64,000 bases of DNA from NCBI GenBank assembly GCA_035610835.1, contig CM069457.1:40031319-40095318 (forward strand), given 5' to 3'. This document shows, piece by piece, positions 32,550 to 43,494 of the stretch. The notes under the pieces were generated by a model. That model worked only from the letters and a program-made list of their open reading frames with translations. It searched no databases and had not been told where the DNA came from. Both the position numbers and the translations under genes were made by a program. Numbering within the stretch: the first letter of the stretch is position 1; each line of letters begins with the position of its first letter. The DNA comes from Ophiura sarsii (Eukaryota > Echinodermata > Ophiuroidea > Amphilepidida > Ophiuridae).

Positions 32550-34214
32550 TACTTTTAAAGTTCATGTATAATGTACAACGTGTCATGAAAACATATAATC
32601 GTTTTTAAAGTAAAAATTTAGCAATATACTGTACTATTCCATAGGAAAGGATTATCTGAACTTATTTGCATGAAACCTACAGAAAATATGCGCATTAGCA
32701 GACGGCAGATTATTTTGAAAATGGCTAAAATGGCTAAAATCATGAAATTTACGAGATACAAGCTTAATGTGCCTTCAAATTCTGATCAGAAATATTGAAA
32801 AATTCTTAAATCAATGTGTACTAGATGTGTATTGTTAATTGTCAACATAATTTCAATGGTTTGTGGATATTTTATGATCAGCTCCTTTTGAAATCCCCAC
32901 TATTATTGCTTTACATCCCAAAAATAATCTCAATTATATATAATTATAATTAATTATAAGCCTATTGTATGTAGGGATGTATGTATGTATGTATGTATAT
33001 AATCCATCCATTGTTCTCTATCCTTTGTTGTTTTCTAAGGTTTATAGTTGCGGATTTTGCCTAAAGATGGTCCCTTCTTGTTTGTATTAAGGAATTAAGA
33101 TCTAAAAAACATTGTCAAACAGAGATTATTGTGCGTTCGCCGAGATATACGCTACATTTTCAATCAACCCTTATTCCAACCTATTACATATCCAGCCAAA
33201 TGTTGACCAATTTCAGGCAGTGTCCGAAGTGTACTATGACGTCATAGTTCATACTAAGATATCCAAAAGTGTATTGTTTGAATGAAAATGGTTCATACTT
33301 TGGATTGATCACACTATATCTCAATAGAATCACTCATGCATCCCATATCATGATCACTTTCACTACTTACTGACCGACCCTCGTGTAATGTTGATGACTA
33401 ATGTTTATGCTACTTGCGTTTATATCAAAAGTATCAGTTGTATTGTTACTTTAATGACAAATCTTTACAAAGGGGTGTCGATATCAGGCGTCAAAAGTAC
33501 CCTAAACAAGTATTTTACATACCCTAAACAAGTTATATCAGTATTTTACATACCTTAAACATTAATAGTCAAACTATTTTGTTACCTTAACTAAGCAATT
33601 AATTTATATAGTTTAAACCTCTTAGGGGCCATATCCAAACTCTCAAGTGATTTTATAGCGTTTTTCTACCGATTTTACCCCGGTATTACAACGGTATTTT
33701 TTTCTATTGTTAAAAGCATCGGAAAAAATATCGAAAAAGATGGCCTTTAAAGACTATTGTTCAGCCGTGGATGATTTTTGAGTAAGCAGTACAAGCATGG
33801 ATAATGTTATCATTGAATACTAAACAATATGGGAGCCATTAAACATACAACGTGTTATTGTTTTCTGGTTTAGGCATAATGTGTGTAATCAAGTAGCATT
33901 ATGAATCTTACTCCCCTAAATAGTGTCATTTTTCTGCGTTTTTAGACTATTTAAGAATGTTGCATACACTCTGAACGTGACCTAATAAATAATAAATATG
34001 AAGAAATTAAGTAATTAATGTAAATAAATAATATATAAATTAATAATTATATCAATAAAATAAACTGTATTTAGGCCTATTTATAATTAATTGATTGATA
34101 AATAATTAACATCAACAATTAAGAAAGTAAATACAAAATAAATAAATAACGTTAAAATTATGTCAATATAAATGAAAACCCCGAACGGACGTATAATGAG
34201 AGAACAATAATAAA
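32550..34214. other. AT-rich non-coding stretch
   Basis: No gene seen. A short (GTAT)n microsatellite lies around 32973-32999; 33985-34170 is an AT-rich run with many aataaata motifs. Confidence 0.5.
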
Positions 34215-34634
34215 TATTATATTTCGGCATACTTAAAACCCTAACCGACCTCTACCCAGACTCGACCGAACTAAAAAGTGTAACAGCACCATCCTATTGG
34301 GAGGCGAGTTCACGGATGAATGGAATAAAACGACAAGTAAAAGACTGCTATAAAAAGCTCAGTAGCAAACCACAGATGCAACAGAATCAAGATGAATCCA
34401 AGACTTGCGCTCAGATAATTATTCACAGTAGTAGTAATAGAGATGATAAAAACGAATATGACGTCCTCAAACCACTCACACACTAATAATAAAAACAGCC
34501 CAGTAGCAATATTCAGATATAGCGAAAAATCTTCTGACCAAGCGCGTATTATCCAGCAATTATGTAATAATCCAGTGATAAATGAAAAAATACAGAATCA
34601 ATATAAAGCCTCGTCTAAGTATATTGATCTCCTA
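34215..34634 (+). pseudogene. uncharacterised ORF, frame-shifted, product unknown
   Basis: One frame (from a stop near 34211 to TAA at about 34484) encodes around 90 residues including TDLYPDSTELKSVTAPSYWE and NGIKRQVKDCYKKL. An overlapping second frame then continues with PVAIFRYSEKSSDQARIIQQ and INEKIQNQYKASSKYIDLLE. Composition and lack of stops look protein-like, and one frameshift near 34470-34485 would join them. No ATG or splice acceptor is convincing and the right side is cut by a family F1 element. I do not recognise the family; it could be a transposon protein or a decayed host exon. Confidence 0.3.
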
Positions 34635-34990
34635 GAGCGTGTTTCTGCTGGGACACTGCAAAAAGTTAGTGGTAATAAACGCTAAGTTTCAATCGGTCAG
34701 TTTTTAATCCCCCCTGTTTCTGCTCGCGAAAAGTTACCGGTAAGTTTATCGATCCTAGTCGATGGGCCACAACATTTGACCTTTTGTAAAACTAAACAAT
34801 GCCACCGCACCTGACAAAGATTGCTTCACAATAACATATAAGCCAGCGTGACACGGTTCACGGCGCAAACCGCTAAGAATCACCTTTCTGTTTCTGCTGG
34901 GTTTATTGCCGATTATTGCCCGGTTCTGCCTGTTTCTACTGGGCAAACTTACCGTTTATTACCGGTAACTTGCCCAGCAGAAACACGCTC
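34635..34990 (+). mobile_element. family F1 TIR element, copy 1 (356 bp)
   Basis: Ends gagcgtgtttctgctggg and cccagcagaaacacgctc are perfect inverted repeats. CTA lies on both sides and may be a 3-bp target duplication. Inside are repeated variants of gtttctgctggg, the palindrome taccggtaa and tatcgatcctagtcgatggg. No coding capacity. Confidence 0.85.
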
Positions 34991-36078
34991 CTAGTTACTG
35001 TATGAACCAAAAATCATTACTGAGCAGCTATAGCTAATAAGCTTTCAAGCCCGTTACTAAACCTCTGCATATCAACCATAATGATAATCAGACAGACCAT
35101 GGAATTACCATATACGGAATAGCATCGAGCCTAACATCAAGGTACCTATTACCTTTACCGGCAAAATTGAAAGGGCCGCGCTGTGTAAAAATTCTACAGG
35201 TCACCGCGCGTCACTGCCTGTTACAATATATCTTCAACAATGGAGGGATAATCATCTCTATTGAAATGTCGTGTTGAGCTGATTATGTCCGTTCCGTTCA
35301 CGCATGTATGAGTAGCATGTTTCAAAAAACCGCGGTAGTTTTCGGTATTGATAGTCGTTTGCATACCTAATGCAAGCTGGGGGATGCATAAAAACAGTTT
35401 GATACCAGAAGCAACGATGAAAGTTTAAAATATTGCTAATATTTTAAAGTTATTAAATTAATACACACATTCACCGATGCGATTGATGTAACACTGTTTG
35501 TGAAGTTTTATAGAAACTATTTCACTCAGTTTTGTATTACTTCTTGAATCCAATAATTCTCTAAAATGTGCATAGATGACCTAGAAAACAGGTCTAGATT
35601 TTCAGCCAATTTTGAGAATGCGCACTTTTGGCCGCTATTTGTATTTACAAATTAGCAGAATTCATCAACTTATCTACCCAAACATGTAGGTTAGACCATG
35701 CGGTTTGTAGCGGATTTCTCATAAAAATGAGTTTTGTACACCCGTTTTTGGCAACAAACTGACCCAAAGTCGTATTTGATTTGGAAGAAAAATATAACTG
35801 GCAACCATGCGTCCGTGGGAGTAGTAATAGTCAATGTGGCAACATAACCGGTAAAGATGATGCTTGGTCAAAGGAATAGCCCGATGTGCGTACATAATGG
35901 GCAAGTCATTCAATGTCTGTCAATGCTTGTGTGTGGAGGAGGTACCGCCAATGGCAATATAATTGAGTTATATAACAGGGTCTTGTCGATGGTATTCCGT
36001 GTCTCGTAATTCCATGGACAGACTGAATAAGAACAATGTGGCAGCATAGGAATAACCAACCGGTGGATTATACTAAGT
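34991..36078. other. non-coding stretch between two F1 elements
   Basis: No gene, RNA or repeat identified in about 1.1 kb. The minus-strand ORF 35719-35913 has no motif. Confidence 0.45.
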
Positions 36079-36502
36079 GAGCGTGTTTCTGCTGGGACAC
36101 TGCAAAAAGTTAGCGCTTAATAAACGCTAAGTTTCAATCGGTCAGTTTTCAATCCCCCTGTTTCTGCAGGCGAAAAGTTACCGCTAAGTTTATCGATCCT
36201 AGTCGATGGGCCTCAACATTTGACCTTTTGTAAAACCAAACAATGCCACCGCACCTGAAAAAGATTGCTTCACAATAATATGTATAACCCAGCGTGACAC
36301 GGTACACGGCGCAACCGCTAAGAATCACCTTTCTGTTTCTGCTGGGTTTATTGCCGATAATTGCCGATTATTGCTGGTTCCAAACCTGCTTTGCGAAGGT
36401 TTTTGGGATTACCAAAAATACCGATTATTGCCCGGTTCTGTCTGTTTCTACTGGGCAAACTTAACGTTTATTACCGGTAACTTGCCCAGCAGAAACACGC
36501 TC
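36079..36502 (+). mobile_element. family F1 TIR element, copy 2 (424 bp)
   Basis: Same orientation and nearly the same sequence as copy 1, with an additional stretch of about 65 bp (ttgccgattattgctggtt to ggattaccaaaaat) that copy 3 also has in part. Terminal gagcgtgtttctgctggg and cagcagaaacacgctc are intact. No target duplication is obvious. Confidence 0.85.
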
Positions 36503-36558
36503 TATGTGTAGCTCAGTAGCGAAATAGAAAAGTTCCGGTGGAAAATACGAACAGTATA

Positions 36559-36720
36559 CACTGTTAGAAATATCCGTAAATTTACGGACTCCGTAAAGTG
36601 AAATATGCCGTATTTTCATAATTAGTATTTGCATTAACGGAAAAATCCGTATAATTACGCAGAAAATACGGCATATTTCACTTTACGGACGCCGTAAATT
36701 TACGGATATTTTTAACAGTG
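36559..36720. mobile_element. 162-bp hairpin MITE with TA duplication
   Basis: Almost a perfect palindrome: cactgttagaaatatccgta at the left, the reverse complement ending taacagtg at 36720, flanked by TA at 36557-36558 and 36721-36722. It is built of repeated tccgtaaattacgga motifs. Only a loop of roughly 50 bp (36605-36655) is unpaired. Confidence 0.88.
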
Positions 36721-36722
36721 TA

Positions 36723-37535
36723 GTATACTAAAAGCTCACCTGCTAACTTGTTGATCTTCGACAACGGGTTGAACACTATGTATACATGTGTACCAGAGGT
36801 TGTGAACAGAAACCTCACCGAAATGTAACGTATGCTACAAAACATCTCTATAATTAGTTCTAATTCAGCAAAAAGTATCCATACCTCAACAGAGTAGGGG
36901 TGTATTGACAGATATTTGATTAACATTCTTGAGTGAAGAAAATTGTTATCCAAAAAGATGGAGATAAACCAGCTGCGTGTGTCTGGCTCTACGAGAAACC
37001 AGTCAATGATTGAAACACCCGGCAAAAACACCCACGTTGCATAGTATTATGCAACTCGGCTCTCAACCAATAGAAAATGTCTAATATTAAAGAAGATGAA
37101 TTTCTCAACAACTTTATAATTTAATATTTTTAGGTAGGATATATATTGTTAAGAGTTAGAAGCCCATTTATTACCTGTATAGTTACTTTTTTGATGCCTG
37201 TAGAGCTAGGCTTTGCACGTGCTTCGGTCGGCTTTACAGAAAGGAATCAATCACGCGTCATTCACTGCAATGATGGCGTAATGCATATACAATCCATTCA
37301 ATTTATTCTTTGAATTGGCGCGGGATTTATGAAAGGAATGTAAACTCGCATGGATACAATGGCATTTTTAGCTTCTTATAGTTTTGGTGAACAAAGTTTA
37401 GTAGTCTGCCTCGATTCTGCTGTATGCATCTGAAATGTAGCTATATTTGATTCAATATTACATTTTCGGTCCACAGCGGTCACGATCATATCATCATAAA
37501 TCGGTACGATATACGAGTAAGTTTATTTTGAACTA
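36723..37535. other. non-coding stretch
   Basis: No supported gene. The minus-strand ORF at 36678-37031 overlaps the MITE and has no recognisable motif. Confidence 0.4.
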
Positions 37536-38596
37536 CGAGGGTCATTCAATAAGTTCTACCTCCTCCCTCATAACATCGCTATTATTAATGTCAACCTCAT
37601 GACATTTGTCATGATTATAGCTCCGAATCATAGCTACAAATGTGTAGTAAATGATAATTGATATCTGCTTTACTTATGTTATGACGCGGTCAAAGCCAGA
37701 GAGAGATTTTGGACAACGGACACAGAAAATTACCTTAAAATTATAACGTGTTTTTCGGGTGTTTTTTTTCTCCGTATTGTATGGTTAGATATAAGAACAT
37801 GATTTAAATACTGAAAATGGAAATGAATGAATGATATCTGAATATATTACAGTATTATCATGTATAGATAAGATTGTAAACAATATTAACTCTTGAAGGC
37901 TTGCAAATAGTGTACTATCAACTCAAAGGTATTGCTATGCCTTTGGCATACCGGAATACTGCTAATCAGTCTTATTTTCGTTGTTACAATTTAAGCCACA
38001 ATGATGCCTCGAATGTTAAATCTTTACCGTAATAGTCACTTTATGAGTTTTACTTATGTGCAACCTTCAGAATAGTCAATCAAGTAGTCAAAGAAAATTA
38101 TCGCTTTGACAGACTATAAATCCCTCTATTTAGTTCGATATATTGAAGATCGCTTAGTTATCATGAAAGTCAAATATGACTTTCACAGGGTTCTCTAGGA
38201 GAGAGGTAAACTGAATGATTGTCCTGACCTGTATCTGGCTAATCAGAGTGCATATTTTTTCAAAACCAATCAGTCAACTTTATTGTTTACAGTCTGTTAA
38301 AGAGATATCTGACATTTAGAACGGTTATAATTGACCGATAGGTATGTTCTGCCTCTTACAATAGGCCAATTGAAAAGCACTTCGGCGATATTTTGCTGTT
38401 TTTCATCCGTTTCCGTCACACTAAATCGAGGTTTGGTTCTCACTGCATGTCTGGAAAAGTACAACCAGTACTCAGATCAATTTACATTGGATTTGTAGCA
38501 GCGGTTCCAAGCTGCAATCGTGTGATATTTGATAAGACTGGCTCATATAATAATAAAGTTATGAGGTAGGAGGTAGAACTTATTGAATGACCCTCG
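37536..38596. mobile_element. mariner-like non-autonomous element, complete (1061 bp)
   Basis: cgagggtcattcaataagtt at 37536 and its reverse complement ending at 38596, each next to TA. TIRs are about 35 bp (through ctacctcct). No transposase ORF of useful length is present although the size is close to that of a mariner. The inverted, 5-prime eroded relative is at 4205-5232; the two share most of the interior. Confidence 0.85.
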
Positions 38597-38815
38597 TATG
38601 TCTGAATTACAGGAAATTGCAGGAAATACATGAAAATGATCAAATCGTCGGACTTATTTCTTAAGAATTCACAGCTTGGGAACCAAATTTCCCTAAACAG
38701 AATGACATATTTAATAATTCGTAACTTTGCGAATATACCGCTTATTTCGGTAGATGTTTTGCTGACATGTTCGTTTCCCTAAGATCTATTTCGGTAGTGT
38801 AAAATATTATCACGA

Positions 38816-39049
38816 ATGCTTACGAAGGACCAAGCATCCATTGACTTAATTAAGAAAATAGATGTTATGCCCCTCGTACGCATGCGTGATAAAAGTTTAC
38901 AAATAAAATCTAGAAACCCTTTTAGTGTGATACGTACACGGGGCGTCAAACCCACTCGAGTGAGGAGGTTGATCGCGGCTATACACAAGTACGTCTTAAA
39001 GGAGCTGTCCCGCAAGCATAAATGTGTGCATTATATGTTAAAAAAATAA
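38816..39049 (+). CDS. small ORF, 77 residues, product unknown
   Basis: Begins with a true ATG and is less AT-rich than its flanks. The product is strongly basic with a SIRTRG/VRRLI-type centre (NPFSVIRTRGVKPTRVRRLI) and many Lys/Arg. No domain is recognised. The stop codon lies at the first bases of a palindromic MITE (39045 on), so the frame may originally have continued further. It could be the remnant of a transposon-encoded DNA-binding protein or a chance ORF. Confidence 0.25.
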   Translation: MLTKDQASIDLIKKIDVMPLVRMRDKSLQIKSRNPFSVIRTRGVKPTRVRRLIAAIHKYVLKELSRKHKCVHYMLKK

Positions 39050-39368
39050 CTATCGAGCCCAACTTTTGTAATTATATAGAACAAAACACCACACTTATGA
39101 CAAAAACAAATAAAAACCGCAATCTCTCAACATGCACTTTTTAAAATTCGCGGCGATCGAAAGTCCCAGTGTCGATGATGTCATAGCTATACAATGCACA
39201 TGCGCAAATTTGAGCACCGATACCCATGACGTCATCGACACCGGGACTTTCGATCGCCGCGAATATTAAAAATTGCATGTTGAGTGATGGCAGTTTTTAT
39301 TCAGTTTTGTGACTATGTGACTGTGTTTTGTTCTATATTATTACGTAATTTCGGCTCGATAATTATTT
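39045..39368. mobile_element. palindromic MITE, about 324 bp
   Basis: Two arms of about 155 bp: aactatcgagcc...atagaacaaaacac...caacatgca...cgcggcgatcgaaagtccc to the left, the same in reverse to the right. The centre is near 39205. The arms differ by scattered substitutions and small indels. Confidence 0.8.
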
Positions 39369-39370
39369 TC

Positions 39371-39890
39371 TAAGGGATCACGTCAAAACTCGACCGCCCG
39401 GCAACCGCCGGTTACGGCCGGTTCCGCCCGGTTCTCACAAAACGTGTCGTCTGTTATAATATACACACATAATGAGGTCAAATAGTTACACTCTGGTGAA
39501 CACGACCGGTTGATAGTGCCTCGTCACACGCGTGAGCAATAACATCTTGAAGTAATGGGCTCAGTTGACAACCAGTACAATACAGCTATTGATTTTCGCT
39601 GGGGTTGGCTTTTTCAATCTGTTTATAGCTCAATTAACTTTTTTAAATCAATACCGAAAGTCTATGAATGTGTTTTTTTTATAGAACGATTATAGAGAGA
39701 GCTATTATGACCGCAAAGTAACAGATTGATAGTGTAAATTGGTCCGGTTACAGCATTAAGTCAACCGGCGGTTGTTCAGTGTTGCATGCGCGAATATTCA
39801 TATACCAGTAAAACATTTGACCTGAAAGAACCGGGCGGAACCGCCCGTAACCGGCGGTCAACGGGCGGTCGAGTTTTGACGTCTTCCCTA
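39371..39890. mobile_element. GC-rich-ended TIR element, about 520 bp
   Basis: The arms start tagggaa/t, then acgtcaaaactcgaccgccc, ccgccggttac and ggttccgcccggttct, and are found in reverse at 39828-39890. The GC-rich ends contrast with an AT-rich interior. It abuts the preceding palindromic MITE. Confidence 0.8.
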
Positions 39891-39967
39891 ACAAATAATG
39901 CTCAATATTGTGCTTGCGGGACCCTTCCTTTAAAAGGCCGATTCAAGGAGAATGTTGTTACGATATA

Positions 39968-40812
39968 CACTAGCAACCAAAAGTATTAGGACACCTTGCA
40001 AGCTGCAAATTGAGAGAAAACACTGAGAATCTATTGAACTACTGTGTTAGCATTTTGGTATTCTAGGGTTATAAAATGAATGGAAAGTTCTTAAAAGTTT
40101 GTTACAATAAATTTGGGATGATATTCCTACTTAAGACATTATTATTTAAAAGGAAAACATTTGTAACAATATTTCAGTGATAAAGGTTTTTTGCATTGAT
40201 ACATGTATATTTAGTTAATTTGAGTCAAATAGCTTGACAAAAATTCTTAAGTCATGATGAAATGATAGCCCTGTGTAGTGGGCCCAGGTTATGTGGGTGC
40301 TATGATCAAGTACAGATAATTTGGTTGGTTTCCATTTAAAATATGAAAGGAAGGGTGTCAAAATGAAACTAAATTTCCCTCCCAAATATCTTATTATGAA
40401 GATGAATGAAGAGATCTGGTGTCAATATGTGTGAGACAATAAAGACTTGTGTCAATATTGGGATTAGTTTTACTTGAGTGAATCCATTGGCAAACAAGTT
40501 GAGAAAGGGTTTTTTGAAAGGCAAAATTGTCAGACTACCCACCATATGATTACATCGGCTATAATGAGGTTGATGAATTATTCATGAGCTATTTCCAATG
40601 GGAAATTTGTATGGGGATTTGAAGAAGGCACATGTTTTCTTTAATTCCATGGAATTGAATTAGCAGATGTTGTAGGAAACATGAATTTATTAATGAGAAG
40701 AGATTCAACAACACACTTGTTCAACTCGTAGTGAAATATTACATTCCAAATGGAATATATGGGATGATTTTGACACCATAACCAAGTGTCCTAATACTTT
40801 TGGTTGCAAGTG
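39968..40812. mobile_element. Tc1/mariner-type non-autonomous element (845 bp)
   Basis: Ends cactagcaaccaaaagtatt and the near-complement aatacttttggttgcaagtg are flanked by TA (39966-39967 and 40813-40814). TIRs are about 30 bp, through aggacac. No transposase ORF. It is the third TIR element in a row. Confidence 0.85.
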
Positions 40813-40814
40813 TA

Positions 40815-41873
40815 CAATAGGGTGATAGTTGATCATAAAAGAAGGGAATAGGATAAGAAATAGGGCTAATCTGCGATTCAGCTCCTCCTCTATTACCTGC
40901 CATGGTGTAACACTCGAATGGCCAGGAATGAAAGGGACATTGATCACACAGTGGAACTGCGTTTGTTCGTGCCTGAGCGAGCGGGCTATTTAATTTGGTT
41001 GTAAGCAGGTAACTTTCTCCCCGCGAAGTTTGTTGAAAATGTGAAGAAAACGGCACCGATTTGTATTAAATGGCATATTTCTGTTGCTTGGTGGCAAGTC
41101 TATTACCAGACACATGCATTACAGGTTAATGTTTTTCCTATACTTATACGTACTGCCCTCTTTGGTAGAGAATCGGTAAATATCCGCGGTAATAATAGCC
41201 GATGAGGGCTATATAATGTACTGTGCGTGTAACGCTATAGGGAACTTCCAATTTTGTTTGGTGGCTATTTTATGAATGAATAAAGAATACTTCATCCGTG
41301 AAAATTAACAATTCTTAGAAGAGTGGGATACAAGCTACCGGCTGGCGTAATTTGTTTATACAAATAGATTTACAATGAAAGACAGTGAGGAGGAGAAGAG
41401 CGATGACATGCTAAATAAGTGAATCTTCGTACTTTCAGGCTTAATTTCTCAAAGAGAGTAGTTTTAATTACAGAACAAGTTGTGGTAGCTGATAAAATGT
41501 GCTTTAAGCTTTTCATTCATATCAAATCTGTGGTATTTACTAGCCTAACAATGTGTTAAAAATATACAACAAGGTATACCTTTTGAGTTGACCTTAGGCG
41601 TGAAAAGGTAGGTTGATGTACAGCTATGTACAGTCTCAGGGTAAACTATAGGGGCATGTACATTCCTATGCACTCCATGTGTATTTGTATTTGCCGCGCA
41701 TATTTAGTCTGCTAAGCAGCACACTTATAAAACTCGCCCATTGCTTGTGTGGTAGATTTCGATCACGACAGGAGCATGCGCAGATGCGATTTTTGTGGAA
41801 GTGGTCTGTGATTTTGTCAATATTATATTTTTACTGTGATTTGTCGATCTGCATTAAATGCAAAAAGTAACAA
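40815..41873. other. non-coding stretch
   Basis: No gene supported. Short ORFs on the minus strand at 40705-41056 partly overlap the preceding element. Confidence 0.4.
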
Positions 41874-41890
41874 CGCCCCCGGCTGGACTC

Positions 41891-41930
<40 letters not shown>

Positions 41931-41947
41931 AATTGCGCCACGGAGGT
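41874..41947 (-). tRNA. tRNA-Asn (GTT), possibly a pseudogene
   Basis: The 74-nt minus-strand sequence folds as tRNA-Asn: A box TGGCGCAATTGGTTAGCG, anticodon arm with loop CTGTTAA (anticodon GTT) closed by the usual TTCGG/CCGAA stem, variable loop, and B box GGTTCGAGTCC. The acceptor stem has an A:C mismatch at its first pair, and the T stem has one G:G mismatch (GGTGG against CCAGC). D and anticodon arms are intact. It is probably a real or recently degenerated nuclear tRNA gene. Confidence 0.75.
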
Positions 41948-42569
41948 GATTATTTACTAGGCTGTTTTGGTTTGTCATGTTCACCCGTACACTTCCCCGT
42001 ACACTTTCTTGCAAAGTCGGGCATCGTTTTTTTCTCAAATGTTGCTTGCATATTGCCGTTGCTGTCGCCTTTAATACATGTGCTGTCAGTTGAACTTGGA
42101 ACCAACGTTTAATTTGAACTATCTATTTTCAATAAAAAAATACTCCAATACGGGAAAAAAATCAGAAAAGCTCACAGACAACAAATAAGAACATCATTTT
42201 ACTCGACCTAGAATTTCAATCAACGTATTTCAATCATCGGAAAAACCCGATGATGCGAGTGACGTCATTTAATGAGCTCATTAGCATAATTTATGTCCGT
42301 GAAATGTACAATAGAGTTTTATTAGTGCAGCAGGATTCAATAGCGCGTGCAAGGGTACAATTGTCATATCGATTGGCTGATATGATATTTACAATAGCTT
42401 ACAACATAGAAGAATCTCCAAATGTGTGTGAGATAGAGGACAGCCATGCGTGCACACACGTTGAGTATTGGGGGAGGGGGAATGGAATTTTACGTCGAAT
42501 TTTATCTCGAAATAAGTGTTTGGGTGATGTTTTAAATGAATTTGGCGCAATGGCTGGGTGTTTTGTCAA
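41948..42569. other. non-coding stretch with a weak ORF
   Basis: An ATG-started ORF (42250-42606) of 118 residues runs into a poly(G) tract, which gives a glycine tail. No domain is visible; I treat it as chance. The rest shows nothing. Confidence 0.35.
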
Positions 42570-43039
42570 GGGGGGGGGGGGGGGGGGGGGGGAGGTTAGT
42601 GTGTAAAGGCAAGGGTGGTTAAAATAAAAGGGGGTTAGGGGAAGGTAAGGGTAAGGGGATGGTGTTGATGTAAGGGGTTAGGAGTTATGGTAATTGCCCC
42701 AAAAATATTTTTGCAGTCCGTCACCTCGTGAATTTCAGCCCCAAAAATATGTTTGCAGTCAGTCACCTCGTGAATTTCACGTAAGTGTGTGGGGGGGGGG
42801 GGGGGGGGGGGGGGGGGGTGGGGGGGGGGGGGATCAAAAAACTTTCGCACAGTCCAAAAAAAACCCAGCACATTCAACAAATAATGGCAAATGTTTTTTA
42901 ACAGTTATCTCTATAACATTTTCATTCAATTATAAAAACCAGGCGAAAAATGGTCATTTTAAATAGTTATAACGCCAATAAACACTACATCCGGAGTATA
43001 GGGCGGGCACAACAAATTCTGTCGGGGGGGGGGGGGGGG
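42570..43039. repeat. cluster of poly(G) tracts with a duplicated segment
   Basis: G runs lie at 42570-42592 (23), 42791-42818 (28), 42820-42832 (13) and 43024-43039 (16). Between them ccccaaaaatat.tttgcagtc.gtcacctcgtgaatttca occurs twice in tandem (42698-42737 and 42740-42779). G-quadruplex formation is expected. No coding sequence. Confidence 0.8.
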
Positions 43040-43189
43040 CAACTGCTCCCCCGGCACCCCGAGCTACGCAAGTGGTGTTAGGGGGTTAAGGTTAAGGGCT
43101 GAAGGTTAAGGGTGTTAAGGGGATCACAAAATAATAAGAGGTCAGGGATTTTGGGGGTTAAGGTTTGGGGTAAGGGGGGGGGGTTGAAG

Positions 43190-43440
43190 TTCAGGGGGTC
43201 GAGGAATCAAAAAATAATTATAGGTCAGCCGCGGTCAAAGGTCATTGGAGGTCATTCAAGGTCAAAGGTCCACAAAAGGTTTTATCGTGCAATGAACACC
43301 GAGGAACATGTCAGAAATTATTAGAGGTCATCTGAGGTCAAAGGTCATCCAAGGGTCAAATCGTAAAGGTTCCCAATTTAACCCTTGTTGACCATCGACC
43401 TTTGATGACCTCTAATAACCGTTTCCCTCTATAATTAAAT
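43190..43440. repeat. GGTCA-rich repeat with inverted half
   Basis: AGGTCA-type hexamers are dense on the plus strand from about 43221 to 43347. From 43388 on, tgaccatcgacctttgatgacctctaata is nearly the reverse complement of tattagaggtcatctgaggtcaaaggtcatc. A perfect direct repeat with one spacer base (AGGTCA-A-AGGTCA) is at 43335-43347. Confidence 0.7.
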
Positions 43441-43494
43441 CTTGACCCCTAAACACCCTTGACCCCCTTTACTAACATCGACCCCTTGATTCAC

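Noticed and set aside
42250..42966. ORFs with polyglycine or polyproline tails
   Set aside because: They depend on poly(G) runs of uncertain length; the non-repetitive parts show no domain.
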